Assembly: GCA_964541755.1 (NCBI GenBank) | Contig: CAZIRF010000013.1 | Span: forward strand, 1-64,000 | Length of the DNA: 64,000 bases | DNA from: CAZIRF01 sp964541755 | GTDB taxonomy: Bacteria; Spirochaetota; Spirochaetia; Treponematales; Breznakiellaceae | Direction of reading: 5' to 3' | Part shown: in pieces, positions 15,984 to 25,637 of the stretch | Numbering within the stretch: the first letter of the stretch is position 1 | How the letters are laid out: every line of letters begins with the position of its first letter | Notes under the pieces: model-generated | Databases searched by the model: none | What the model was told of the DNA's origin: nothing | What the model saw: the letters and a program-made list of their open reading frames with translations, nothing else | Position numbers and translations under genes: made by a program

Positions 15984-18205
15984 TGAACCGCCTCCTTGTG
16001 GGCCTTGGGGTACTCGATACGCGAATGGTAGTGACCGGCCAAGACTCGGACAAAGGCCGATTTGATCTTTTCAAGATCACTGATGGTAAGTTCCGATTCC
16101 GACAGCTGGCCCTGTTCAAATTTGCTTATAATGAGTTCGTGAACAAACTTTTCCAAACGGGACATAGTCGGTTTCTTGAGAGAACGGACGGCCGCCTCAA
16201 CGGTATCGGCCAACATAACTACCGCCGATTCCCTGCTATGGGGCGGATTGCCCGGATACGAAAAATCATCGGCATTGACCTGGTCTTCCCGCTTAAGGGC
16301 TTCATGATAGAACCAGGAGATAACGGCATTACCGTGATGCTCCGCGATAATTTCAATGACCGCTTCCGGCAGTCCCGCATGGCGGGCCTTTTCGACGCCC
16401 AGTTTGAGGTGACTGCGAATAACTGCGGCCGAAAGGCGCGGAGCAATATCGTCATGTTTGTTGTAAAACACCTGATTTTCGGTGAAGTAATCGGGCTGAT
16501 CCATCTTCCCCATATCGTGGTAGTAGGATCCAACTCGTGCCAGAAGAGCGTTGGCACCAATCTCGCGACAGGCAGCATCGGAAAGATTGGCAACTGTTAT
16601 TGAGTGGCTATAGGTTCCCGGAGCGGTCGCCAAAAGCTTTTTGAGTATCGGGGCATTGAGATCTGCCAATTCGACCAACCTGAACACCGTGACGGCCTTC
16701 AACAAATGCTCAAGGGGGGGAAGCAGCCCCAACACCAAAAGACCGGAGATAATTCCATTGACGGCTGCCAGTACCGGTATAAGTGGAAATGAAGAAACAG
16801 AAATCTGGAAGGCCAAAACAAGGGGAAGCGACAATACAACTTGAATCAATGCCAAGATGATGGCAGAACGCACAAGATCCATACGCCCCTGCACCCGCTC
16901 CATAAGCCAGACAGAGGAAAATGAGGAGAGAATGGCAAAGAGAAAGCCCGGGACATCAAGAGTCCCGGCAATAAGGGGCGCAAGGGGCATGACACAGGCG
17001 AAAAGGAGTGCCAAACGTGGACCGGCGAGGAGGCTTATCAGCATGATGAAAAGAGTCTGGGGAAGAAACAGGCTGATGAACACACCCTCGGCAGCGAGTG
17101 GCAAGCCGGCAAAAATGCGTGCAACCAGGAAATATAGGAGAACGGCTCCAACACATAGATAGAGATCCCGCTTTAGTATGCGTTCACGCTGATGACGATC
17201 ACAGAGGGTATACATCATAAAGGCGGTAATAACCCCCAATATGAGGATGAGGAGTATTCTTCCGGTAATTCCGGGGGGATCTCCTCGTTTGATGGCTCGT
17301 TCATAGGCCTCGAGCCGAACAAGGTCTTCGCGAGAAACGGCAAAACCCCTTTTTATGATACGATCCCCACGGTCAATGCGTTTGAGTACCGGTTCGACCT
17401 TGGTTCGGGCATCTTCGAGGCGAACACGGGTTTCGTCTGCATCGTACAGTACATTCTCGGTCAAAAAGGGAGCCAAAAGGCCATCTGCCAAAGTGGCAAG
17501 ACTAGCCGGATAAGCCCCTGAAGAGACGAGTCGGGCAATTCGGGAGCCTACCCCCTTCATGGTGACAATATCAGCGTAATGGATGAATGATGCCTGAAGT
17601 TTGCCCCCCGCCCGGTCAATCACTTCTATTTGATCGGGGTTGAACGAAGAGAGCTGTGTGGATCGGTCCGGAAATATTCCCTGTTTCATGATCTCTTGGA
17701 GGAGATTGCCGGTCTGTTTGAGACTCGCTACCGGACTTGCCTCTGCATAGAGTTTGTTGAGTGTTTCAACCGGGAAAAAGGCTGGATACCGTTCTTGGAC
17801 AGCCAAGAGGAAGGCTTCCCGACTACTGCGCTCCTCCAACAGAGCTATCATGAAAGCGGCCATTTGCTCAAAATGCGCGATTACTTCCCGAGTGATTTCT
17901 TCATTGTGGCGAAAAACCGCATGGACAAGCCGTTCACGTGCCTCACGCCGTAGGGCGGTAGATTCCTCGTCAACGTATGTAAGGGAGCGATCGGCTACTA
18001 CATCCCGTTCGGCAACAGCCCCTTCTTTAATCCCGTCCACGGGAAGAAGCGAAGTGGAATGTACCCCGAAGAGACTTAAGGTGAGCCCTATGACCAAAAT
18101 TGAAGCGCCTAAAAATATGACCGGCCCGGGGTATTCCCGCAACATTTTGAATATATCCCCGAAAAGACTGGCACGTTTATGGGTGGTATCAGTTTTCTGC
18201 ATCAT
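15980..18205 (-). CDS. 7TM-HD phosphohydrolase, probable cyclic-di-AMP phosphodiesterase (PgpH type)
   Basis: 741 aa. One N-terminal helix (about 30-52), an extracytoplasmic 7TMR-HDED domain (about 55-300), seven transmembrane helices (about 310-500), then a cytoplasmic HD domain. Metal-binding residues are visible: THSITVANLSD for the first His, YYHDMGKMDQP for the HD pair, VIRSH and AEHHGN for further histidines. Family members in Listeria and others hydrolyse c-di-AMP to pApA; the substrate here is inferred. It overlaps phoH at its start and ybeY at its end. Confidence 0.9.
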   Translation of the reverse strand: MMQKTDTTHKRASLFGDIFKMLREYPGPVIFLGASILVIGLTLSLFGVHSTSLLPVDGIKEGAVAERDVVADRSLTYVDEESTALRREARERLVHAVFRHNEEITREVIAHFEQMAAFMIALLEERSSREAFLLAVQERYPAFFPVETLNKLYAEASPVASLKQTGNLLQEIMKQGIFPDRSTQLSSFNPDQIEVIDRAGGKLQASFIHYADIVTMKGVGSRIARLVSSGAYPASLATLADGLLAPFLTENVLYDADETRVRLEDARTKVEPVLKRIDRGDRIIKRGFAVSREDLVRLEAYERAIKRGDPPGITGRILLILILGVITAFMMYTLCDRHQRERILKRDLYLCVGAVLLYFLVARIFAGLPLAAEGVFISLFLPQTLFIMLISLLAGPRLALLFACVMPLAPLIAGTLDVPGFLFAILSSFSSVWLMERVQGRMDLVRSAIILALIQVVLSLPLVLAFQISVSSFPLIPVLAAVNGIISGLLVLGLLPPLEHLLKAVTVFRLVELADLNAPILKKLLATAPGTYSHSITVANLSDAACREIGANALLARVGSYYHDMGKMDQPDYFTENQVFYNKHDDIAPRLSAAVIRSHLKLGVEKARHAGLPEAVIEIIAEHHGNAVISWFYHEALKREDQVNADDFSYPGNPPHSRESAVVMLADTVEAAVRSLKKPTMSRLEKFVHELIISKFEQGQLSESELTISDLEKIKSAFVRVLAGHYHSRIEYPKAHKEAVQ

Positions 18206-19226
18206 ACGCCGCTATGATTTTCTTTACCAAGGGATTCCTCACCACATCAAGAGTATTGAGCCATGTACACGAAAGACCGGGCACATTGGCAAGTATGGAT
18301 AACGCATGAACAAGCCCTGAATCTCTCTTGCGGGGAAGGTCAATTTGGGTAGTGTCACCTGTTATGATGGCTTTTGATCCCTCCCCGATTCTCGTCAAGA
18401 ACATTTTCATCTGCTCCTTGGTAGTGTTCTGGGCCTCATCCAATATGATAATAGCATCATTGAGACTGCGACCACGCATGTACGCCAGAGGGGCAATCTC
18501 CATCATACGGGTTTCCTCCATACGCTGTATGGTTTCCCATGGCACCAAGGCCTCCATGGCATCGTAAAGGGGGCGCAGATAGGGATTGACCTTTTGGGCA
18601 AGATCCCCGGGTAAAAAGCCCAAACTCTCTCCGGCCTCGACAATGGGCCTGGTAAGGACGAGTTTTCTGCGCCGATGTGAAAGAACTTCCTTGAGGGCCT
18701 CTGCCACTGCAAGAAAAGACTTCCCCGTTCCGGCCGGCCCGGTGCAAAAAACAATATCATGTTGCCTTACAGCCTTGATATACAGAGCCTGATTGTACGT
18801 CCGTGGATAGACCCGGGAAAAGCCCTGCGGGATGTGTATGGCGTTATCTTCGATCGTTTGCGCCTGATGATCCCGATCAATGGTGGTACTGTCAAACCCG
18901 GACAACAGCGCCTTGAGATAGTCGGGAGAGGCTGTACCAAAACGCTTCGCCGACTCCACGAGCCGTTCGACAACCATCTGCATTCGCATGGTAATGGCAG
19001 AATCGGTACTTTCAAGATGTAATTCATTGCCCTGTGGAATGATACGTCCACCAAAGCAGTCTTCGATTTCGCGAAGATTGCAATCATTCGCTCCGCAAAC
19101 AGCCTGGACACTGTCTGTATCATCGAGCACTACTGTCACACTGGTTTCCAAAAAATCTCCCCGGGCTCTGTCCCGAACAGAAACATAAACTGGACAAAGT
19201 GTAACGGGGCCTTTGGAAGGCGTCAA
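18189..19226 (-). CDS. phoH: PhoH-like ATPase
   Basis: 345 aa. It has the PhoH core with Walker A GPAGTGKSFLAVAEAL near residue 170, TRPIVEAGESLGFLPGD, Walker B AIIILDEAQNTTKEQMK near residue 265, and the sensor ITGDTTQIDLP. The N-terminal 100 residues carry the degenerate nucleic-acid-binding segment usual in this family. Annotated start is a TTG at 19226 with no strong ribosome site, 11 bases after the lptD stop; a start a few codons later is possible. The biochemical role of PhoH is unsettled (RNA helicase or nuclease-associated ATPase); linkage to ybeY suggests rRNA metabolism. Confidence 0.9.
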   Translation of the reverse strand: MTPSKGPVTLCPVYVSVRDRARGDFLETSVTVVLDDTDSVQAVCGANDCNLREIEDCFGGRIIPQGNELHLESTDSAITMRMQMVVERLVESAKRFGTASPDYLKALLSGFDSTTIDRDHQAQTIEDNAIHIPQGFSRVYPRTYNQALYIKAVRQHDIVFCTGPAGTGKSFLAVAEALKEVLSHRRRKLVLTRPIVEAGESLGFLPGDLAQKVNPYLRPLYDAMEALVPWETIQRMEETRMMEIAPLAYMRGRSLNDAIIILDEAQNTTKEQMKMFLTRIGEGSKAIITGDTTQIDLPRKRDSGLVHALSILANVPGLSCTWLNTLDVVRNPLVKKIIAAYDAEN

Positions 19227-19237
19227 GTGGAGAGAAT

Positions 19238-22200
19238 CTACTTGAACAGAAGCCCATCCTTGTCTTCGTATGTCTCTGCTTTGAATTCATTGAATGGTAT
19301 CCACTGAACGAGGAATGCTATCTGATTATCAAACAGGTATTTTCTCTGTGTTCGATCCAGATAGGGGGAAAGGGTATACGAAAGGGTTGCATTCCAGTCT
19401 CCCATATAGTGTTTGAGGGATGCAGAAAAACTCTTGAGCTTGAAACCGGATTTTTTTCGTGCGTCAGTATCCCAGAAGAAAAAAGAGCGGGCAAGATCGG
19501 AAAAAATATTGGTTTGAAGATTGCTTGAGGAGATGATGTCTGCAAATGTTGGCGGTAAAAGTCCATACATGAATTCGGGAATATACCGAAACAAAACGGC
19601 ATTTTGAGAGCGGGAGGATACCGAGAATTCAAGAAAATCGTTTATCTTGAGTGAACTGGACAGGGTGAATATGAAAGAGGATTGGGTAAACCGCAAAAAA
19701 TCAAGGGAGAGACTGGAAGAGGCATTGATACTGGCACTCAAACGATCTTTCCATGCATTTTTCACGTCTTTCTTGAGTGTCCAGGCCAGGGAAAAGGCCT
19801 TTGGGCGTATGACTTCTTCGGCTGTTTTATCCTGAGTCCATCCTGAAGCAAGATTGAAGGTATAGGGAAATGCTTTGAGCGCGGTAAAAGAGCCGGTCAA
19901 ACTCTTGTAAGCAAACGTCGTAACCGCTTGAGTCAATTCCGATGACTCGGGATCCAAGATAAGACTTTGATACAGGGAGCTTTCGGAATTGAAGGTAAAG
20001 CGTTGGGTAAGGGTAATAGGTTCAAACGTTATATCATCGGTATCGTAATCGGTGATACTCATATCCGCGGTGGTAACGGCCTTCCACCAGTTGACCGACA
20101 GTTTGGAGCTGATCTTGCTATCCAAGGGGGGTAAAAAGGCGTTAAATGAGAGCGTCTGGGACTTGTCGTAGAGAAGCGCCTGTAAATCGAGTGCCAAAGA
20201 ATGGGAGGTAATTGAATCACTATCCCATTCCGGGGTTAGTATGTCCCATTCGGGTAAAAGTGCGGTTCCGACAAAATCGGACTTGGCCAACAGAGACTTC
20301 AATGAATAACTCAATTTGGTATTGGAAAAAATACTGTTGAAGACCAATGGTTTACCCGTAAGAGTCAAGGTGGCATTCGTATTGAAGAGGGTCGCCCGGT
20401 AATTACGAAGGAGTTCGGATTCCCTTTCCGCTTCTGTATCAAAGGCGGCTGCTTCACTGTTGGTATAGAGGTAGGACTGCCACACCCCGGCGCCCGAAAA
20501 AACCAGACTGGCTGTGACAAGGTCCGAGGGAGCAGACACTTTACCGGTAAGTGTCGTATTGAGTTTGGCCACATTGAACAGCGAGGCAACATCACTCCAA
20601 TCTATATCGGTACTCTCAATCCAAGATTCCGACTTGAAATTGAGATCATTGGAATATGAAGGGCTGATACTGTATGAGATTTCAGTCCTGGTGCCCTTAC
20701 TGCTACTTGTCGCAAAACTGGTGGAAAGGGGTGCCATGCTCACTTTGAAGGGCTCATCGGGAAGACTTGTCTCCTGCTCACTGTCACTGTCTTTCCAAGG
20801 TGAAAAGCCCATCACCCCATCACTCCCGGCCGGGAAGCGAAGACTTTCGACATCCTCGTTACCACCCTTGTTTTCACTTTTGGTTGAAAGCGGCTTTCCC
20901 GAAAAACTCATGGCAAAATTCAGCAAATTGAAAGAGGACGGATAGAAGAATGTTCGCGATGGAGAATATGAAGTGGACAGGGCGGGATCGCCCTTCGAAT
21001 TGAAGGTAAGACTCGACGAAAGGGATGAAACCGAAGCAGTCTCTACCCATGGACTCATCTTTTTGGTATCCAGGCGTATTCCACTTGCGTTTATTCGCCA
21101 ATTGTAAGAACCAAGCGTTCCTATCGTCTCGCTCTCCTGCAAGGAAGCCGCTCCGGACTTCATCATATTGAACCAATCCATCTTTTCGGATCGATTCATG
21201 AAATCCTGGTCAATATAAACGTCACTGTAATAGGGAAAGGTCCAATTGAGGGTAAGGTTTTCAAACACAAACGAGCCATTGGATTTAAACCGGTATCGGA
21301 ACGGAACATCGAGAGAAAAAAAACGGGAACTGTTCCAGTCGGATTCGGTCGTACCCGATATAAACGGGCTGTAATTACCGTTCAAGAGACTTAACGTACG
21401 TGAGAATGCAATACCACCGGAAAAACTCGTCTCTCCCACAATACCGGCTTTGGGGAAATTTGCCTCTGCGCCGATATAACTCCCCAAATTTGAATAGACA
21501 TCAAACAGAAAGGCCAATTGCTTCCCGGATTTTTCCCTTTTTTTTTCAGTCTTGACCAAAAAAAGCCCTTCTCTCTTGAGGGTAGTATCATCGTTACCCT
21601 CCAAAATTTTCATGACAGAGCTCTCGTTTTCGCTCTTTGCAGTCGATTGACCAATCAGATAAGTCGTAGTTTGAAAGAACCCACCTTCCCGCTTGCGATA
21701 GCCAAAAACTGGATTCATGAAGAGCTTGTCTGCCGGGTAATAGAAGAAAGGCAGATAAAAGACAGGGATATTGCCGACGCGAAGGGTTGCATTCCGCACG
21801 GCCCAATCGGATCCGGGCATGAGCCAGATTTTATCGGCGACCAAGGACCAATAGGCCTCGTCGCTTTCCGCGTTTTCAATGGTAGCCTCGTCAAGGATTG
21901 TAACATTATCTTCGGTACGACTGATGCTGTCTGCTGTAAAGCGATAGGACTGGCTGTCTCCCTTTTGGGTTCTTTCGTTCGAACCGCCTATGAATATCCC
22001 ATTCCAATTGTCGAGATCTACCTCAAGGGCCGACCCGCGGAAGGTCTCGGTTCCCGATTCGGATTCACGATAATAGAAAACCGAGCCTCGGGCGTGCAGG
22101 GTATTGGCGGTTTTGTTATAGATGAGTTCTTCGGCCTCAATGCGATGCGTCTCTTTACCATCGGTAAAAACAACGGCAACATCTCCCGTAAGACGGGCAT

Positions 22201-22558
22201 ACTCCTCATTGACCGATTCAAGGGTAAAGTATTCGGTCTTTCGTGCGGATTCGATAACCACCGTTTTTTCGCTATCGTTCTTGGGGGATACCCCGGTATC
22301 CTTGATGGAAAAGTGCGCCAAGAGCCTCTGACGCAATTCATTCACACTGCCGGCTTCCGAAAGCCCCAATTCCCTGCACCAGAGGGCCAATTCAGAAAGC
22401 CGTGCAGTCATTATATCGAGCTTTAGTATCTCGCTTTGTTTTGAATCTGTTTCCTTGATTGCAACATCCGGCGCGTTGGTATCTTCCTGAGCGGGCAAAA
22501 ACCGGCTAAAAGAGGAGAATAGCAACACTAAAAAACAGAAGAAACGCGCCCTGGCCAT
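19238..22558 (-). CDS. lptD: LptD/OstA-family outer-membrane assembly protein
   Basis: 1106 aa. Signal peptide at about residues 1-23 (FFCFLVLLFSSFSRFLPAQ). Residues 50-83 form a SAP-like helix-turn-helix segment. An OstA/LptA-like jellyroll follows (about 110-270: RLTGDVAVVF, IEAEELIYNKTANTLHARG, LDNWNGIF), and then a very long region of alternating polar and aromatic residues up to the C-terminus, consistent with a beta barrel. T. pallidum has a similar protein (TP0515, from memory). LptD normally inserts LPS; many treponemes lack classical LPS, so the cargo is uncertain. It ends 11 bases before phoH and starts at the uvrA stop. Confidence 0.82.
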   Translation of the reverse strand: MARARFFCFLVLLFSSFSRFLPAQEDTNAPDVAIKETDSKQSEILKLDIMTARLSELALWCRELGLSEAGSVNELRQRLLAHFSIKDTGVSPKNDSEKTVVIESARKTEYFTLESVNEEYARLTGDVAVVFTDGKETHRIEAEELIYNKTANTLHARGSVFYYRESESGTETFRGSALEVDLDNWNGIFIGGSNERTQKGDSQSYRFTADSISRTEDNVTILDEATIENAESDEAYWSLVADKIWLMPGSDWAVRNATLRVGNIPVFYLPFFYYPADKLFMNPVFGYRKREGGFFQTTTYLIGQSTAKSENESSVMKILEGNDDTTLKREGLFLVKTEKKREKSGKQLAFLFDVYSNLGSYIGAEANFPKAGIVGETSFSGGIAFSRTLSLLNGNYSPFISGTTESDWNSSRFFSLDVPFRYRFKSNGSFVFENLTLNWTFPYYSDVYIDQDFMNRSEKMDWFNMMKSGAASLQESETIGTLGSYNWRINASGIRLDTKKMSPWVETASVSSLSSSLTFNSKGDPALSTSYSPSRTFFYPSSFNLLNFAMSFSGKPLSTKSENKGGNEDVESLRFPAGSDGVMGFSPWKDSDSEQETSLPDEPFKVSMAPLSTSFATSSSKGTRTEISYSISPSYSNDLNFKSESWIESTDIDWSDVASLFNVAKLNTTLTGKVSAPSDLVTASLVFSGAGVWQSYLYTNSEAAAFDTEAERESELLRNYRATLFNTNATLTLTGKPLVFNSIFSNTKLSYSLKSLLAKSDFVGTALLPEWDILTPEWDSDSITSHSLALDLQALLYDKSQTLSFNAFLPPLDSKISSKLSVNWWKAVTTADMSITDYDTDDITFEPITLTQRFTFNSESSLYQSLILDPESSELTQAVTTFAYKSLTGSFTALKAFPYTFNLASGWTQDKTAEEVIRPKAFSLAWTLKKDVKNAWKDRLSASINASSSLSLDFLRFTQSSFIFTLSSSLKINDFLEFSVSSRSQNAVLFRYIPEFMYGLLPPTFADIISSSNLQTNIFSDLARSFFFWDTDARKKSGFKLKSFSASLKHYMGDWNATLSYTLSPYLDRTQRKYLFDNQIAFLVQWIPFNEFKAETYEDKDGLLFK

Positions 22559-25392
22559 CAGCCTTTCCTGTCCAACTCTTCCTTGAGATACTTACCGGTC
22601 CAGGAATCGGGATTGGCTGCAATTTCTTCGGGCGTCCCTATGGCAACAATGGATCCACCACGATCGCCTCCCTCGGGACCAAGATCAATAACCCAATCGG
22701 CCTGGAGAATGACATCGAGATTGTGCTCAATCATGACAACCGTATTGCCACTTTCCATGAGGCGGTGAATGACATCCATGAGTTGCTTTACATCGGCAAA
22801 ATGGAGACCGGTCGTCGGTTCGTCGAGAATGAACAGAGTCTTTCCCGTCGCTCGTTTGGAGAGCTCCAGTGCCAGCTTTACACGTTGCGCTTCGCCGCCG
22901 GAGAGCGTAAGAGCCGACTGCCCCAACTTGATATACCCCAGCCCGACCGATTTGAGGGTCTCCACTTTGCGGGCGACATGTGGGATTGGCGCAAAGAAAT
23001 CGCAGGCCTCTTCGATTGTCATGTCGAGGACATCGGCGATGTTCTTGCCCTTGTAGCGCACTTCGAGGGTTTCACGATTGAAGCGCTTTCCCTTGCACAC
23101 ATCACAGAGTATGTACACATCCGGCAGGAAGTTCATCTCAATTTTGATGGTACCGTCGCCCTGACAGTGCTCACAGCGACCTCCTTTAACGTTGAAGGAG
23201 AAACGCCCACTTTTATACCCACGGGCTTTAGCGTCGGGCAGACTCGAAAAAAGGTCGCGAATGGCCGTAAAAACACCCACATAGGTCGCCGGGTTGGACC
23301 GTGGCGTACGCCCAATCGGACTCTGGTTAATATCGATAACCTTGTCGATGAGTTCCGCCCCTTCCAGGCTTTTATACGCCCCCTCACTGTGATGGCTGCG
23401 ATTGACATGATTGCTCACCGCGGGACAGAGGACATCTGAGAGGAGTGTGGATTTACCGGATCCGGAGAGACCGGTAATGCAGGTAAAAGCCCCCATGGGA
23501 ATCGATACATCAATATTTTTAAGGTTGTGCTCTGTAACACCACGTATGGACAAAAAGGTTCCATTTCCCTTCCTGCGTTCAGCCGGTACGGGCATGATGA
23601 GGGTCCCTGCAAGGTAACGGCCGGTAATGCTCTTTTTGTTTTTCATCACCTCTTCGGGCGTTCCCTGAGCGATGACTTCCCCACCGTGGACACCGGCCCC
23701 CGGCCCCAGATCGACGATGTGATCGGCAGTGCGCAGGGTTTGTTCATCGTGTTCGACGACGATGAGGGTGTTTCCAAGATCTCGCAGGTACAGAAGGGTC
23801 TCTATCAGGCGTTGGTTATCCCTCTGGTGAAGTCCTATGGACGGCTCGTCTAATATGTAGAGGACGCCGACGAGACTCGAACCGATCTGGGTTGCGAGGC
23901 GAATACGCTGTGCTTCCCCGCCAGAGAGCGTCCCGGCTGTACGCTCGAGTGTAAGATACTCGAGCCCCACATTACGCATGAAGCCAAGTCGTGCATGTAT
24001 TTCTTTGAGTATTTGTGCGCCAATCTTTTTTTCACTCTCGGTAAACACAATCTTCTCGAAAAAGGCAATCGAGTCGGTAACAGAGAGGCTCGAAAGTTCC
24101 CAGATATTCTTTTCGCCCACCGTAACGGCCAGAGCCTCGGGGCGCAATCTCTTGCCCCCGCAGGTATCGCAGTGTGTCTGGGTCATGAACTTCTCGAGCC
24201 AATCCTTGATACCCGGCGACTGTGTCTCGCGATAACGGCGTTTCAAGTCCTCAACAAGTCCGGGGAATTTTGTGTGATACTGGAATTTCCCCGTTCGGTC
24301 GCGATTTTCGTATTCGATATCAATTTCCTCTTCGGTGCCGTACATAATCGCCGCAAAAACACGGTCATCAAGATCATCGAAGGGGGTATCCAGAGAAAAA
24401 CCGAAGTGTTTGGCAAGGGACTCAAAACGGCTGCGGTGCCAGGCGGAATCCGGATTATAGGGGACTGCCCCACCCTCGTTGAAAGAAAGGGAGAGATCGG
24501 GGATGATGAGATCCGGATCAAACTCGCGCCGTATCCCCAAACCGGTACACTCGGGGCAGGCGCCGTAGGGGTTGTTGAAAGAGAAGAGGCGGGGCTGCAG
24601 TTCGGGTATTGAGATGCCGCAGTCCGGACAGGCGTTTTTTTGACTGAAGAACTCCTCGTGTTCCTCCTTCGTATCCGCTTCACTACGCAGGACAAGCATG
24701 AGCCCGTCTGCGGCCTCGAGGGTTGCCTCGACCGATTCAGCCAAGCGCTTGCGGGTATCGGCCTTGATAATGAGACGATCCACAACAATATCAATATTAT
24801 GCTTTTTCTGCTTCTCCAATTTGATCGGGTCATCGAGACTCACGAGCATGCCGTCGATACGCAGGCGCACATAGCCAGCCTTGCGGGCATCCTCGAGTAT
24901 CTTCGTATGTTCACCCTTTTTCCCCCGCACCGTCGGCGCAAGGAGTTGTACACGGGTCCCCTCCGGCCAATTCATGATAGTATCGACAATTTGGTCGACT
25001 GATTGCTCGCGAATAATCTTGCCGCAGGAGGGACAGTGCGGGACCCCGACGCGGGCATACAGGAGGCGGTAGTAGTCAAAGATTTCGGTAACGGTCCCCA
25101 CCGTCGAGCGGGGGTTTCGATGGGTCGTTTTTTGTTCAATACTGATAGCGGGAGACAGCCCCTCGATGTAGTCGAGGTCCGGTTTGTCCATGCGTCCCAG
25201 AAACTGGCGGGCGTAGGCCGAAAGGCTCTCGACATAGCGGCGCTGCCCCTCGGCGAAGATGGTATCGAAGGCCAGGGAACTCTTTCCGGAACCGGAAAGC
25301 CCCGAAATGACGATGAGCTTGTCGCGCGGCAGCTCCAAATCTATATTCTTGAGGTTGTGCTCGCGGGCACCCTTAATGACGAGCTTGTCCAT
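22558..25392 (-). CDS. uvrA: Excinuclease ABC subunit A
   Basis: 944 aa from the ATG at 25392, which gives the family opening MDKLVIKGAREHNLKNIDLE; a longer start at 25467 adds an unrelated arginine-rich leader. The damage-recognition ATPase of nucleotide excision repair has two ABC modules: Walker A GLSGSGKSSLAFDTI near residue 32 and GLSGSGKSTLLSDV near residue 645, with signatures TLSGGEAQRIRLATQIG and TLSGGEAQRVKLALEL. Zinc-finger cysteine pairs (CPDCG with CPECTG; CEHCQGDG with CDVCKGKR) are intact. Length is typical. It is the first gene of the long minus-strand series ending at 12758. Confidence 0.96.
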   Translation of the reverse strand: MDKLVIKGAREHNLKNIDLELPRDKLIVISGLSGSGKSSLAFDTIFAEGQRRYVESLSAYARQFLGRMDKPDLDYIEGLSPAISIEQKTTHRNPRSTVGTVTEIFDYYRLLYARVGVPHCPSCGKIIREQSVDQIVDTIMNWPEGTRVQLLAPTVRGKKGEHTKILEDARKAGYVRLRIDGMLVSLDDPIKLEKQKKHNIDIVVDRLIIKADTRKRLAESVEATLEAADGLMLVLRSEADTKEEHEEFFSQKNACPDCGISIPELQPRLFSFNNPYGACPECTGLGIRREFDPDLIIPDLSLSFNEGGAVPYNPDSAWHRSRFESLAKHFGFSLDTPFDDLDDRVFAAIMYGTEEEIDIEYENRDRTGKFQYHTKFPGLVEDLKRRYRETQSPGIKDWLEKFMTQTHCDTCGGKRLRPEALAVTVGEKNIWELSSLSVTDSIAFFEKIVFTESEKKIGAQILKEIHARLGFMRNVGLEYLTLERTAGTLSGGEAQRIRLATQIGSSLVGVLYILDEPSIGLHQRDNQRLIETLLYLRDLGNTLIVVEHDEQTLRTADHIVDLGPGAGVHGGEVIAQGTPEEVMKNKKSITGRYLAGTLIMPVPAERRKGNGTFLSIRGVTEHNLKNIDVSIPMGAFTCITGLSGSGKSTLLSDVLCPAVSNHVNRSHHSEGAYKSLEGAELIDKVIDINQSPIGRTPRSNPATYVGVFTAIRDLFSSLPDAKARGYKSGRFSFNVKGGRCEHCQGDGTIKIEMNFLPDVYILCDVCKGKRFNRETLEVRYKGKNIADVLDMTIEEACDFFAPIPHVARKVETLKSVGLGYIKLGQSALTLSGGEAQRVKLALELSKRATGKTLFILDEPTTGLHFADVKQLMDVIHRLMESGNTVVMIEHNLDVILQADWVIDLGPEGGDRGGSIVAIGTPEEIAANPDSWTGKYLKEELDRKG

Positions 25393-25498
25393 AGGGCTAG
25401 AGGATATCCTTCCAAGAGGCAATCGGGCAAGGGCTTGCAAGCGGAATGTACCAAGTGTATTGACCATTCGGGCACGGGCATGATAGTTTGCGGAAACC

Positions 25499-25572
25499 GG
25501 GCGCTTAGCTCAGCTGGTCAGAGCGCCTCGCTTACACCGAGGATGTCGGGGGTTCGAATCCCTCAGCGCCCA
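25499..25572 (+). tRNA. tRNA-Val (anticodon UAC)
   Basis: 74-base cloverleaf: acceptor GGGCGCT pairs with AGCGCCC, D-arm includes AGCTCAGCTGGTCAGAGC, anticodon stem CCTCG/CGAGG encloses the loop CTTACAC with anticodon TAC at 25533-25535, and the T-loop is GGTTCGAATCC. The discriminator base is A and CCA is not encoded. A Rho-independent terminator follows within two bases. Confidence 0.96.
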
Positions 25573-25573
25573 T

Positions 25574-25600
25574 AAGGTCCCGTTGAGGGACCTTTTTTTT
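25574..25600 (+). terminator. Rho-independent terminator of tRNA-Val
   Basis: Eight-base-pair stem AAGGTCCC / GGGACCTT with a five-base loop, running into a tract of eight T. The T-run also provides the first bases of the predicted -35 box for the next gene. Confidence 0.92.
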
Positions 25601-25628
25601 GGCATAATCAGCTCCAATATGGTATGAT
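25599..25628 (+). promoter_or_regulatory. Predicted promoter of the cyclase-like gene
   Basis: TTGGCA (25599-25604), 18-base spacer, TATGAT (25623-25628). The start codon at 25638 lies nine bases after the -10 box, so the transcript would begin within a few bases of the ATG; no Shine-Dalgarno sequence is present. Confidence 0.6.
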
Positions 25629-25637
25629 ACAGGCATC

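Noticed and set aside
15926..16603. Plus-strand 225-codon open frame
   Set aside because: Fully antisense to the HD domain of the 7TM-HD gene, whose motifs are intact.
25392..25467. Longer UvrA start
   Set aside because: The added residues are unlike UvrA, and the ATG at 25392 gives the normal family N-terminus.
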